Notes under the pieces: generated by a model
What the model was told of the DNA's origin: nothing
The model's database searches: none
The model's input: only the letters and a program-made list of their open reading frames with translations
Position numbers and translations under genes: made by a program
Source of the DNA: Synechococcus sp. RSCCF101
GTDB taxonomy: Bacteria; Cyanobacteriota; Cyanobacteriia; PCC-6307; Cyanobiaceae
Assembly: GCF_008807075.1 (NCBI RefSeq)
Contig: NZ_CP035632.1
Span: forward strand, 1,674,001-1,738,000
DNA: 64,000 nucleotides
Direction: 5' to 3'
In this document: piece after piece, positions 47,038 through 55,817 of the stretch
Layout of the letters: every line of letters starts with the position of its first letter
Position numbering within the stretch: position 1 is the first letter of the stretch

Positions 47038-49971
47038 GTGACCGCCAGCCCGGCCTCCTACAAGGACACCCTGAACCTGCTGAAGACCTCCTTCGGGATG
47101 CGGGCCAACTCCGCCGTGCGGGAACCTGAGCTGCAGGAGCTGTGGGCGAGCCAGGACATCTACCGGCAGCTGAGCCGGAACAACAGCGGACCGGTCTTCA
47201 CGCTCCATGACGGACCGCCCTACGCGAACGGGGCCCTGCACATGGGCCATGCGCTGAACAAGATCCTCAAGGACATCATCAACAAGTACCAGCTGATGCG
47301 GGGCCGTCGGGTCCGGTTCGTGCCGGGCTGGGACTGCCACGGGCTGCCGATCGAGCTGAAGGTGCTTCAGTCCCTCTCGGGCGAGGAGCGGCGCGGCCTG
47401 GATCCCGTGCAGCTGCGGCGCAAGGCGGCCACCTACGCCATGGAGCAGGTGGAGCAGCAGCGCAGCGGTTTCCGCCGCTGGGGAATCTGGGCCGAATGGG
47501 ATCAGCCCTACCTGACCCTGGACCGGGGCTACGAGGCCGCCCAGCTGGAGGTGTTCGGCCGGATGGTGCTGGCCGGACACATCTACCGGGGTCTCAAGCC
47601 GGTGCACTGGAGCCCGAGCTCCCGCACGGCCCTGGCGGAAGCCGAACTGGAATACCCCGACGGCCACACCAGCCCGAGCGTCTTCGTGGCCTTCCCGGTG
47701 CACGCGCTCAGCGGCGAGCTCCGCCGGGCGCTGGACGGGCAGGGACTGACCCTGCCGGATGACGGACAGGACCTCGCGGAGCAGCTCTCCCTGGCGATCT
47801 GGACCACCACGCCCTGGACCCTGCCCGGGAACCAGGCGGTGTCGGTCAACGGCCGGCTCGAGTACGCGATCAGCAGCGGCGGGGACGGCCAGCCCCTGCT
47901 GGTCGTGGCGGCGGAACGGCTGGAGGCGCTGCGCGACCAGCTGGGGCTGCCGCTGCAGCCACTGGCCCGGGTGCGCGGCGAGGCCCTGGCCGGCACGCGC
48001 TACCGACTGCCCCTATTCGAGCGGGAGGCGCCTGTGGTGCTCGGCGGCGAGTACATCACGACCGACTCCGGCACCGGTCTGGTGCACACCGCCCCCGGGC
48101 ACGGCAGCGACGACTTCATCACCGGCAGCAAGCACGGCCTGCCGATGCTCTGCCCCGTCGACGAGGCCGGCGTGCTCACCGAGGAGGCCGGACGCTTCGC
48201 CGGGCTGAATGTGCTCAGGGATGCCAATGCCGCCATCAGCGGTGCCCTGAGGGAGGAGGGCGCACTGCTGCTGGAGCAGCCCTACGCGCACCGCTATCCC
48301 TACGACTGGCGCACCAAGAAGCCCACCATCTTCAGGGCGACCGAGCAGTGGTTCGCCTCCCTTGATGGCTTCCGCGATCAGGCCCTGGCGGCCATCGCCG
48401 AGGTGGAGTGGCTGCCGGCATCGGGCCGCAACCGGATCGAAGCCATGGTGCGGGAACGGGGCGACTGGTGCATCTCGCGCCAGCGCAGCTGGGGTGTGCC
48501 GATTCCGGTCTTCTACGAGCGCGAGACCGGTGAGGTGCTGCTCAACGCTGACACGCTCCGGCATGTGCAGGCGCTGGTGCGCGAACGCGGCAGCGATGTC
48601 TGGTGGGAGGAGGACGAGCGGGTGCTGCTGCCGGCCCCCTACGACCGGGAGTGGCAGCGATGGCGCAAGGGCAGCGACACCATGGATGTGTGGTTCGATT
48701 CCGGCTCCAGCTGGGCCGCCGTGAGCGCGAACCGCGAAGGGTTGCGCTATCCCGCCGATCTGGTTCTCGAGGGTTCCGATCAGCACAGGGGCTGGTTCCA
48801 GTCGTCTCTGCTGACCTCGGTGGCCGTCAACGGCCGGGCGCCCTACCGGCGCGTGCTCACCCACGGATTCACGCTCGATGAGACGGGCCGCAAGATGAGC
48901 AAATCCCTGGGCAATGTGGTGGATCCGAACCGCATCATCCAGGGCGGCTCCAATCAGAAACAGGAGCCCGCCTATGGCGCCGATGTGCTGCGACTCTGGG
49001 TGAGCTCGGTGGACACCAGCTCCGATGTGCCGATCGGAAAGACGATGCTGCGGCAGCTGGCTGATGTGTATCGCAAGCTGCGCAACACCGCCCGCTATCT
49101 GCTGGGCAACCTGCACGACTACGACCCACGGCGCGATGCGGTGCCCCCGGAGACGCTGCCCCTGCTCGATCGCTGGATGCTGCATCGCTGCGCGGAGGTG
49201 AACGCCGCCATCCAGCGGGCCTACGAGACGCACGAGCTGTTCCATGTGGTTCAGACCCTGCAGCAGTTCTGCGTGGTCGATCTGAGCAACTTCTATCTCG
49301 ACATCGCCAAGGACCGGCTTTATGTGAGCGAAGCCGCGGCACCCCGGCGTCGCAGCTGCCAGACCGTGATGGCCCTGATGCTGGAACAGCTGGCGGGCCT
49401 GATCGCGCCGGTACTCAGCCACATGGCCGAGGACATCTGGCAGTCGCTCCCGTATGCGGTGTCCGAGCGCTCTGTCTTCCTGCGCGGCTGGCCCGAGGCC
49501 GACCCCGGCTGGCTGACCGCCGGGGAGCTGACGGCACCGGTGCAGCGGCTGCGGGAGCTGCGGGGGCAGGTGAACCGCGCCCTGGAGACGATCCGGAGCG
49601 AGGGGCGGATCGGATCCTCGCTCGAGGTGGCCGTGCACCTGGTGGTGGAGGAGCCCGCGCTGCTCGAGGCGATGGCCCTTCTCGAGCGCCGTGGGGACCC
49701 GGAGGTCGACCGTCTGCGGGACTGGCTGCTGGTCTCGCAGCTCACCTGGCAGCCTCCGGGATCAGCAGTGGACGGCGAGGGCCTGCTGGCCGAGCAGAGG
49801 GAGCCCGGTGTGACGCTGCGCCTGTTCCGGGCGGAGGGAACCAAGTGCGACCGCTGCTGGCATGTCGAGCCGAGCGTGGGCCGGCACAGCGACCATCCGG
49901 GTCTGTGCGACCGCTGCTGGGAGGTGATGCAGCACCAGATGACGCCTGCCGGTCAGGGCGCAGCGGCATGA
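47038..49971 (+). CDS. ileS: isoleucyl-tRNA synthetase
   Basis: Class I synthetase of 977 residues that charges tRNA-Ile. It has the HIGH motif as HMGH (about residue 67), the CP1 editing domain in the middle (GTGLVHTAPGHGSDDF), the KMSKS loop (about 619), an anticodon-binding helix bundle, and a C-terminal zinc finger with two CDRCW repeats. It starts GTG, with the usual N-terminus (YKDTLNLLKTSFGMRAN). It overlaps the following cupin gene by four bases. Confidence 0.97.
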   Translation: MTASPASYKDTLNLLKTSFGMRANSAVREPELQELWASQDIYRQLSRNNSGPVFTLHDGPPYANGALHMGHALNKILKDIINKYQLMRGRRVRFVPGWDCHGLPIELKVLQSLSGEERRGLDPVQLRRKAATYAMEQVEQQRSGFRRWGIWAEWDQPYLTLDRGYEAAQLEVFGRMVLAGHIYRGLKPVHWSPSSRTALAEAELEYPDGHTSPSVFVAFPVHALSGELRRALDGQGLTLPDDGQDLAEQLSLAIWTTTPWTLPGNQAVSVNGRLEYAISSGGDGQPLLVVAAERLEALRDQLGLPLQPLARVRGEALAGTRYRLPLFEREAPVVLGGEYITTDSGTGLVHTAPGHGSDDFITGSKHGLPMLCPVDEAGVLTEEAGRFAGLNVLRDANAAISGALREEGALLLEQPYAHRYPYDWRTKKPTIFRATEQWFASLDGFRDQALAAIAEVEWLPASGRNRIEAMVRERGDWCISRQRSWGVPIPVFYERETGEVLLNADTLRHVQALVRERGSDVWWEEDERVLLPAPYDREWQRWRKGSDTMDVWFDSGSSWAAVSANREGLRYPADLVLEGSDQHRGWFQSSLLTSVAVNGRAPYRRVLTHGFTLDETGRKMSKSLGNVVDPNRIIQGGSNQKQEPAYGADVLRLWVSSVDTSSDVPIGKTMLRQLADVYRKLRNTARYLLGNLHDYDPRRDAVPPETLPLLDRWMLHRCAEVNAAIQRAYETHELFHVVQTLQQFCVVDLSNFYLDIAKDRLYVSEAAAPRRRSCQTVMALMLEQLAGLIAPVLSHMAEDIWQSLPYAVSERSVFLRGWPEADPGWLTAGELTAPVQRLRELRGQVNRALETIRSEGRIGSSLEVAVHLVVEEPALLEAMALLERRGDPEVDRLRDWLLVSQLTWQPPGSAVDGEGLLAEQREPGVTLRLFRAEGTKCDRCWHVEPSVGRHSDHPGLCDRCWEVMQHQMTPAGQGAAA

Positions 49972-50468
49972 CCCGGGCCATGGCCGAGCCGCACCGGCAC
50001 TGCATTGACCAGCTGGGCCTCCGGCCCCATCCGGAGGGAGGGCACTACCGGGAGACCTACCGGTCCTCCCGTTCGGTGCCGACCGAATTCGGCCCGAGGT
50101 CGGCCGGCACGGCGATCCTCTACCTGCTCGGACCGGGCGAGTGCTCCCGCTTTCATCGGCTGCGCTGGGATGAGCTCTGGCACCACCACGACGGAGGCGC
50201 CCTGACGCTGCACGTGCTCACCCCCGAGGGGGACGCACATCTGATTCGGCTGGGGTCGGAGCGCTCCGGCGGGGTGCAGCCCCAGGCCGTGGTGCAGGCG
50301 GGCAGCTGGTTCGCCGCGGAGCCGGCCACACCCGAGGGCTGGAGCCTGATGGGGTGCACCGTGGCGCCCGGTTTCGACTTCGAGGATCTGGAGTTCGCTC
50401 AGCGCGACGCGCTGCTCGCCAGCCATCCGGGTCAGGCGGATCTGATCGCCCGGCTCACCCCGGACTGA
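49968..50468 (+). CDS. cupin-like DUF985 protein
   Basis: A 166-residue protein with the DUF985 cupin pattern: LGLRPHPEGGHYRETYRS, ILYLLGPGECSRFHRLRWDELWHHHDGG with a row of possible metal-binding His and Glu, and GCTVAPGFDFEDLEFA. Members are beta-barrel proteins of unknown reaction. It is translationally coupled to ileS by ATGA. Its end overlaps the convergent small gene by 14 bases. Confidence 0.85.
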   Translation: MTRAMAEPHRHCIDQLGLRPHPEGGHYRETYRSSRSVPTEFGPRSAGTAILYLLGPGECSRFHRLRWDELWHHHDGGALTLHVLTPEGDAHLIRLGSERSGGVQPQAVVQAGSWFAAEPATPEGWSLMGCTVAPGFDFEDLEFAQRDALLASHPGQADLIARLTPD

Positions 50469-50802
50469 GCCCCCCGGAGCCGAGGCGCTGCCAGAGGGCC
50501 GGGTCGAGGCCATCACGCAGCGCCAGCGGACCGGTCAGGGAGGGGGCGGCCGGATCGAGGGGCGCCGCGAACAGTTGGGCGGACTCAAGCGTGGCTCCCG
50601 GCGGCAGCGCGGAGCGATCCGGATCCCAGGGCAGGGGGTGGGAGGTGCAGCTGCTCATGCCTCTGTAGATCAGCAGTTCGAGCGGTTCCTCCGCACCCTC
50701 GTCCCCGGGGCAGCGGCCACTCAGACGGAGCACCAGCTCGGGGTGAGCCCGGCTCAGCGCTTCGTAGGGCGACAGCGGATCGCCGGCGGAGGGATCGGTC
50801 AT
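50455..50802 (-). CDS. small cyanobacterial hypothetical protein (DUF7734-like)
   Basis: A 115-residue protein with an N-terminal YEALSRAHPELVLRLSGRC and a central PLELLIYRGMSSCTSHPLPWDPDRSALPPGA that resembles a cyanobacterial family I recall as DUF7734. No catalytic residues are evident. It may share a transcript with the DUF3177 gene 50 bases upstream. Confidence 0.6.
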   Translation of the reverse strand: MTDPSAGDPLSPYEALSRAHPELVLRLSGRCPGDEGAEEPLELLIYRGMSSCTSHPLPWDPDRSALPPGATLESAQLFAAPLDPAAPSLTGPLALRDGLDPALWQRLGSGGLSPG

Positions 50803-50852
50803 GGGGAGTCGAGGCCGGAGGGGGGTGGACGGGTGTCCGCGGTCCAGCAGCG

Positions 50853-51467
50853 TCAGAACTCACCGGCGACCCGCCCATGGCGGGGCAGCCGCACGATCAG
50901 CCACTGCAGGAAGCCGATGGCATAGGCCACAAGGGCGAGGTAGCCCACGAACGCCGCCACAGGCGGTGTCCAGCGGGCACCGAAGAGGAAGCCGAACAGA
51001 CGGGCCATCACGGCGTGCAGCCTCAGCGGGGCCTCCTGCCAGACGGCGCAGGAGGCAGCGGCGGAGGCCTGGGCCATGCAGGGCAGGGCCGTGACGCCGA
51101 GGACGATGCCGAACAGCACGGTCACGGTCAGGGCCCAGCGCCAGATGCGCAGGGTGAGGGGCAGGGAGCGCCAGGGGGGCATGTCGGCCAGCTCCTCGTT
51201 CAGGTCCGCCCAGAACCAGAGCGTGACCAGCACGGCCAGCTGCGCCAGCAGTGACGTGAGATAGCCGAGTGGCCTGGCGTCGGTGAGCAGCAGCACACTG
51301 ATCGCCATCAGGCTCGCCACCTTCCAGTAAATGCCCATCAGACGGGTCAGCGCCCCCTCCCGGCGAAGGGCTGCCCAGAGCAGCAGCACCAGGGGAAGGC
51401 CGGCACCGAACACCACAGCCAACCGGTAGTCCAGCCAGACCAGCGTTCGGTAGAGCTGTTCCGTCAA
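50853..51467 (-). CDS. DUF3177 family membrane protein
   Basis: A polytopic membrane protein of about 204 residues with five to six helices, including LAVVFGAGLPLVLLLWAAL, LLAQLAVLVTLWFWADLNEELADMPPWRSLP and a late FVGYLALVAYAIGFLQWLIV. This matches DUF3177, a cyanobacterial family of unknown role. The TTG at 51467 is the most likely start. A GATAAT box on the minus strand (plus 51498-51503) lies 31 bases upstream. It diverges from the FIST gene. Confidence 0.75.
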   Translation of the reverse strand: MTEQLYRTLVWLDYRLAVVFGAGLPLVLLLWAALRREGALTRLMGIYWKVASLMAISVLLLTDARPLGYLTSLLAQLAVLVTLWFWADLNEELADMPPWRSLPLTLRIWRWALTVTVLFGIVLGVTALPCMAQASAAASCAVWQEAPLRLHAVMARLFGFLFGARWTPPVAAFVGYLALVAYAIGFLQWLIVRLPRHGRVAGEF

Positions 51468-51533
51468 AGCGGCTCGGGCGAGGTACGGGAAGGCGCCATT
51501 ATCAGCAGCGGTGGGCTGGGTAATGTCGGCCTC

Positions 51534-52811
51534 ATGCTTCGCCTCCCCGCACTGGATTGGCTGCGCGGCCCCACCCAGGGTCCCTGGGTGCGCACCGCCC
51601 TCTCCCGGGCCAGCTCCCTCGATGCCGCGGTCGCGGAGCTCCGCCGCCAGCTCAAGCCGCCCGGCCCGGCCGACCTGGCCCTGGTCTTCGTCTCGAGCAG
51701 CTTCGCCACCGATCTGCCCCGGCTTCTTCCTCTGCTGGCTCAGGGGTTGCAATCGGAGGTCTGGCTCGGCTGCCTCGGCGGAGGTGTGGTGGGCACCGAT
51801 GCCGAGTCCCAGCCGCAGGAGGTGGAAGCGGCACCGGCCCTCTCGGTGATGTTGCTGCGGCTGCCGGGTGTGCGCCTGCACCCCTTCCATCTGGACATGA
51901 CCGGGCTGCCGGACCTGGATGGCTCGCGTGACGAATGGCACCGATGGGTGGGTGCTCCGGCGGAGGCGGCCCGCAGCATGCTGCTGTTGATCGATCCCGG
52001 TGCCAGCGGGATCAATGACCTGATCCGCGGTCTCGACTACGCCTACCCCGGCGCGGTCACCCTGGGCGGGATCGCCGGGAACCATGCCGCCGCCCATGGC
52101 TCCCTCCTGCATCAGGGATCGGTATGCACGGGAGCGGTGGGCTGCCTGATCGATGGCCCCTGGCGACTGGATCCCGTCGTGGCTCAGGGCTGCCGGCCCA
52201 TCGGTCCGGTGTTCGAGATCGAGCAGGTGGAGCGGAACGTTCTCCTGGAGCTCAGCACCGAGGGCTCCCGCGCCAGCCCCGTGACCTGCCTGCAGGGCGT
52301 GCTGGCCGACCTCACTCCCGGGGAACGGGACCTGGTGCGCCACTCCCTGTTTCTCGGCATCGGCCAGAACGACTTCCGCATGCCCTCGGCGGCCTCTGCC
52401 TCCTCACAGGAGCCCGCCTTCCTCGTGCGCAACCTCATCGGCGTGGATCCCCGCAACGGGGCTGTGGCCGTGGCCGAACGGATCCGCGTCGGCCAGCAGG
52501 TTCAGTTCCAGCTCCGGGAGAGCGGTGCCTCCACCCAGGAGGCCCAGAGCCTGCTGGCGGCCCAGAGGGCGCGCCTGACGGCTCCGCCCCTGGCCGGACT
52601 GCTCTTCGCGTGTCTTGGCAGGGGACAGGGCCTCTTCCAGAAGTCCAACGGCGATGTGGCTCTCGCTGCCGAGGCCCATCCGGATCTTCCGGTGGCGGGA
52701 GCCTTCTGCAACGGCGAGATCGGACCTCTCGGTGGATCCACCCACCTGCACGGCTACACCGCCTGCTGGGCGATGGTCGTTCCCAGCCCCGAGGAGTCCG
52801 AGGCCGCGTGA
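51534..52811 (+). CDS. FIST-domain sensory protein
   Basis: A protein of 425 residues consisting of a FIST_N domain (LALVFVSSSFATDLPRLLPLL.., WLGCLGGGVVG) and a FIST_C domain (FLVRNLIGVDPRNGAVAVAERIRVGQQVQFQLR and FACLGRGQGLFQKSNGDV). FIST proteins bind small ligands, perhaps amino acids, and are usually tied to histidine kinases; none lies beside this one. TAATGT at 51521-51526 lies 7 bases before the ATG, so the mRNA may lack a leader. Confidence 0.87.
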   Translation: MLRLPALDWLRGPTQGPWVRTALSRASSLDAAVAELRRQLKPPGPADLALVFVSSSFATDLPRLLPLLAQGLQSEVWLGCLGGGVVGTDAESQPQEVEAAPALSVMLLRLPGVRLHPFHLDMTGLPDLDGSRDEWHRWVGAPAEAARSMLLLIDPGASGINDLIRGLDYAYPGAVTLGGIAGNHAAAHGSLLHQGSVCTGAVGCLIDGPWRLDPVVAQGCRPIGPVFEIEQVERNVLLELSTEGSRASPVTCLQGVLADLTPGERDLVRHSLFLGIGQNDFRMPSAASASSQEPAFLVRNLIGVDPRNGAVAVAERIRVGQQVQFQLRESGASTQEAQSLLAAQRARLTAPPLAGLLFACLGRGQGLFQKSNGDVALAAEAHPDLPVAGAFCNGEIGPLGGSTHLHGYTACWAMVVPSPEESEAA

Positions 52812-52836
52812 GCGGGCCCGGACACGGCCCCGTCCG

Positions 52837-53508
52837 ATGAGGCAGCACGTCAACCCGCTGAGCCGTTTCTTCCAGGAACCCCGCGCCCTGCCGAGCCTGG
52901 ATGATCTCTTCGAGAACGGCGAGCGTCCCCTGCACCTGGACATCGGCTGCGCCCGGGGCATGTTCCTGATGGAGATGGCCCAGCTCCATCCCGACTGGAA
53001 CCACCTCGGGCTCGAAATCCGCGCCCCCCTGGTGCGCAGCGCCGAAGCGGAGCGCGAGCGGCGAGAGCTGGTCAATCTCCGCTACCTCTTCGCCAACGCC
53101 ACCGTGACGCTCCCCGGCTGGCTGAACGCCCTGCCGCCGGGCCGGCTCAGGCGGATCACCATCCTTTTTCCCGATCCCTGGTTCAAGACCCGCCACCAGA
53201 AACGACGGGTGCTGCAGCCACCGCTCCTCGCGGCTCTGGCCCGGGCCACGGGGGAGGGGGCTGAGCTCTACTTCCAGAGCGATGTGCCGGAGGCGATCGC
53301 TTCGATGGTCGCCCTGAGCGAGGCAGGCGGAACCTTCGCCCGCCCCTCACAGGATGCGCGACCCTGGCGCACGGAGAGTCCCTACCCGGTGCGGACCGAG
53401 CGGGAGCGGCTCGTGGCGGAGCAGGGGGGAGCCCTGTACCGCGTGCTCCTGCTGCGCACCGCCGAGCCCGCGCCGGATGAGGCTGTAGCGGATGCCCCCG
53501 GCCCATAA
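52837..53508 (+). CDS. trmB: tRNA (guanine-N7-)-methyltransferase
   Basis: Methylates G46 of tRNA with SAM. The 223-residue protein has LHLDIGCARGMFLMEMA (SAM site), LGLEIRAPLV, the TILFPDPWFKTRHQKRRVLQPP signature and a C-terminal ESPYPVRTERERLV. The ATG at 52837 gives MRQHVNPLSRFF, the usual cyanobacterial start. It follows the FIST gene by 25 bases and precedes ictB by 27. Confidence 0.95.
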   Translation: MRQHVNPLSRFFQEPRALPSLDDLFENGERPLHLDIGCARGMFLMEMAQLHPDWNHLGLEIRAPLVRSAEAERERRELVNLRYLFANATVTLPGWLNALPPGRLRRITILFPDPWFKTRHQKRRVLQPPLLAALARATGEGAELYFQSDVPEAIASMVALSEAGGTFARPSQDARPWRTESPYPVRTERERLVAEQGGALYRVLLLRTAEPAPDEAVADAPGP

Positions 53509-53535
53509 TCCGCCCGAACTGCCTTGATCCGAGCC

Positions 53536-54879
53536 ATGGCCCGGGAGCGTGCCCTGCAGCCCCTGCTGCTGTGCTGGCAGGGCCGTTGGGCCGGCCTGGG
53601 CGGCGGCCCCCTCGCCTGGCGACTCAACGGTCTCGCGGGCCTCGTACTGATGGCACTGCTGGCGGGCCTGCCGCTGGTGACCCGTCAGGGCCTGGCCCTG
53701 CTGATGCTGGCCAGCGCCGTGCTCTGGGCTCTGATGGCGCTGACCCAGCCGCCCCACCCGGCCCAGGCCGTCGGCCGCTGGCTGCTGCTGCTGCTGGCGG
53801 TGGCCGTGGTGGCCACGGGCTTCTCTCCCGTTCCCGCCGCAGCCCTGGAGGGCCTGATCAAGCTGATCAGCTTTCTGCTCTGCTTCGCGCTGATGCGCGA
53901 ACTGCTCTGGCGTGAGCCGCCCTGGTGGGATCGCCTGGTGGCCGCACTCCTGGGCGGGGCGCTGCTCAACGGGGTCGTGGCGATCCGCCAGCTCTACATG
54001 CCGCTGGAGGAGCTGGCCCGCTGGGCCGACCCCAACAGCGTCAGCGCCGGGACCGTGCGTCTCTACGGCACGCTGGGCAATCCCAACCTCCTGGCCGGGT
54101 CTCTGGTGCCGATCCTGCCCCTGGCGGTGGTCGCGGCGCTGCGCTGGAGGTCCCCCTGGAGTCGTCTGTTCGCCGTCGTCACCGCCGCCATCGGCGGCAC
54201 CGCCCTCGTTCTGACCTACAGCCGCGGTGGCTGGATCGGGCTGATGGCCAGCCTGGCCGCACTGGTGCTGCTCCTGGCCCTGCGGGCCGCCCGGCACCTG
54301 CCTCCCCTGTGGCGGCGTCTGCTGCCCGTTCTGCTGCTGATCGGCGGATCGCTGGCGACCGTGGTGCTGGTGGCCAGCGTCGAGCCGCTGCGCATCCGGG
54401 CCACGAGCCTGATGGCCGGGCGGGGCGACAGCTCCAACAACTTCCGCATCAATGTCTGGCTGGCGGCCCTCGCCATGGTCCGGGACCGGCCCTGGATCGG
54501 CATCGGTCCGGGCAATGAGGCCTTCAACCTCATCTATCCGCTGTACCAGCAGCCCCGCTTCGACGCCCTGAGCGCCTATTCCGTCCCCCTCGAACTGCTG
54601 GTGGAGGGGGGCGTGCCAATGCTCATGAGCGCCGTCGGGCTGCTGGTTGCCACCACCGGCAGGGCCCTGCGGCAGCTTCGGGGGGAGGCCCGGGTGGCGC
54701 TGCCCTGCATCGGGGCGCTGGCCGCCATCGCGGGGCTGGTGGGCCATGGCCTCGGAGACACCGTGTTCTTCCGGCCCGAGGTGCAGCTGGTGGGCTGGTT
54801 CAGCCTGGCCACCATCGCCTCTCTCCCCGCCTCCGGGGGCGGGGCGGATCGACAGCTGCCGGCGGAGGAACCGGCGTGA
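53536..54879 (+). CDS. ictB: IctB-family membrane protein (O-antigen ligase-like)
   Basis: A membrane protein of 447 residues with about ten helices and a large loop NNFRINVWLAALAMVRDRPWIGIGPGNEAFNLIYPLYQQPRFDALSAYS typical of the Wzy_C/O-antigen-ligase fold. Features such as TYSRGGWIGL and DPNSVSAGTVRLYGTLGNPNLLAG match cyanobacterial IctB, first described for inorganic carbon accumulation. Whether it truly moves bicarbonate is disputed. A surface-polymer ligase role is the alternative. A TTG four codons earlier is another possible start. Confidence 0.83.
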   Translation: MARERALQPLLLCWQGRWAGLGGGPLAWRLNGLAGLVLMALLAGLPLVTRQGLALLMLASAVLWALMALTQPPHPAQAVGRWLLLLLAVAVVATGFSPVPAAALEGLIKLISFLLCFALMRELLWREPPWWDRLVAALLGGALLNGVVAIRQLYMPLEELARWADPNSVSAGTVRLYGTLGNPNLLAGSLVPILPLAVVAALRWRSPWSRLFAVVTAAIGGTALVLTYSRGGWIGLMASLAALVLLLALRAARHLPPLWRRLLPVLLLIGGSLATVVLVASVEPLRIRATSLMAGRGDSSNNFRINVWLAALAMVRDRPWIGIGPGNEAFNLIYPLYQQPRFDALSAYSVPLELLVEGGVPMLMSAVGLLVATTGRALRQLRGEARVALPCIGALAAIAGLVGHGLGDTVFFRPEVQLVGWFSLATIASLPASGGGADRQLPAEEPA

Positions 54880-55817
54880 GGGTGCTTGCCGGCTTCGATG
54901 CCGGCCAGACCCACACGACCTGCCGGCTCAGCCCGGCGGAGGATCCCGGACGCCCCCTCGCGGAGGGCCGGGGTCCGGGGGTGCGGCATCTGGCCGAAGC
55001 ACACGGGGATGCGCTCTTCCAGGCCGCGCTGACGGAGAGCCTTCGGGACGCCCGAAGGCAACTGCCGTCGGGGCATCAGGCCGCAACCGTGTGGGCCGCG
55101 GGCGTGGGGGCCAGTGGGATCGAGCAGGGCTCCCGGGTGCAGAGCCGGGGGCTGTCGCTGGCCGCCGCCGCGCTGCAGCTGCCGGCGAAGCGGCTGGTGG
55201 TGACCGGCGACGAGCGCACGGCCCTGCGCGGAGCCTTCCCCAGCGGCCCTGGTCTTGTGGTGATCAGCGGCACCGGCATGATCTGCCTGGGCAGGGACGG
55301 GCAGGGCCGGGAGGCCCGCTGCGGGGGCTGGGGCTGGCTTCTGGACGAAGCCGGAGCAGCCTCCAGCATCGGCCAGCAGGCCCTGGCCTGCAGCCTGTTG
55401 ATGGCGGACGGGAGGCTGCCGGAGACGGTGCTGCGGACGCGACTGTGGGCCCGGCTTGGAGCGCGCAGCCCGCAGGAGATCAAGGCGCTGGTGGTGCAGG
55501 AGGGCTTCGGGGCGGCGGGCTTCGCGGCCCTGGCGCCCGCTGTCGAGACGCTGGCGGGGGAGGAGGACCCCCATGCCGCCGCGATCATCAGCCGTTCAGC
55601 GCAGGCCCTGGCCGGATCGCTGGCGGCGGTGGCGGAGCGGCTGGATCTGAGCGGCCCGCTCATCCATGGCTGCGGCGGCGCCTGGAGGAACCTGACGACC
55701 CTGCGGCAGTCGACCCAGGCGCAGCTGGCCCAGCGCCTGCCGGACGCGCGCTGGCTGGAGCAGGCCGGCGATGCCTGCGACGGAGCTCTCCAGATGGCGT
55801 TTCAGGCCGGGGCCTGA
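54876..55817 (+). CDS. BadF/BadG-type ATPase, N-acetylglucosamine kinase-like
   Basis: A sugar kinase of the ASKHA fold, 313 residues, starting GTG. The phosphate loops are FDAGQTHTTCRL and ISGTGMICLGR, with CGGWGWLLDEAGAAS and a late HGCGGAWRN. This is the pattern of N-acetylglucosamine kinases in the BadF family. Next to glmM and a lytic transglycosylase, a role in cell-wall sugar recycling is likely but not proven. It overlaps ictB by four bases (GTGA) and glmM on the opposite strand by 16. Confidence 0.78.
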   Translation: MRVLAGFDAGQTHTTCRLSPAEDPGRPLAEGRGPGVRHLAEAHGDALFQAALTESLRDARRQLPSGHQAATVWAAGVGASGIEQGSRVQSRGLSLAAAALQLPAKRLVVTGDERTALRGAFPSGPGLVVISGTGMICLGRDGQGREARCGGWGWLLDEAGAASSIGQQALACSLLMADGRLPETVLRTRLWARLGARSPQEIKALVVQEGFGAAGFAALAPAVETLAGEEDPHAAAIISRSAQALAGSLAAVAERLDLSGPLIHGCGGAWRNLTTLRQSTQAQLAQRLPDARWLEQAGDACDGALQMAFQAGA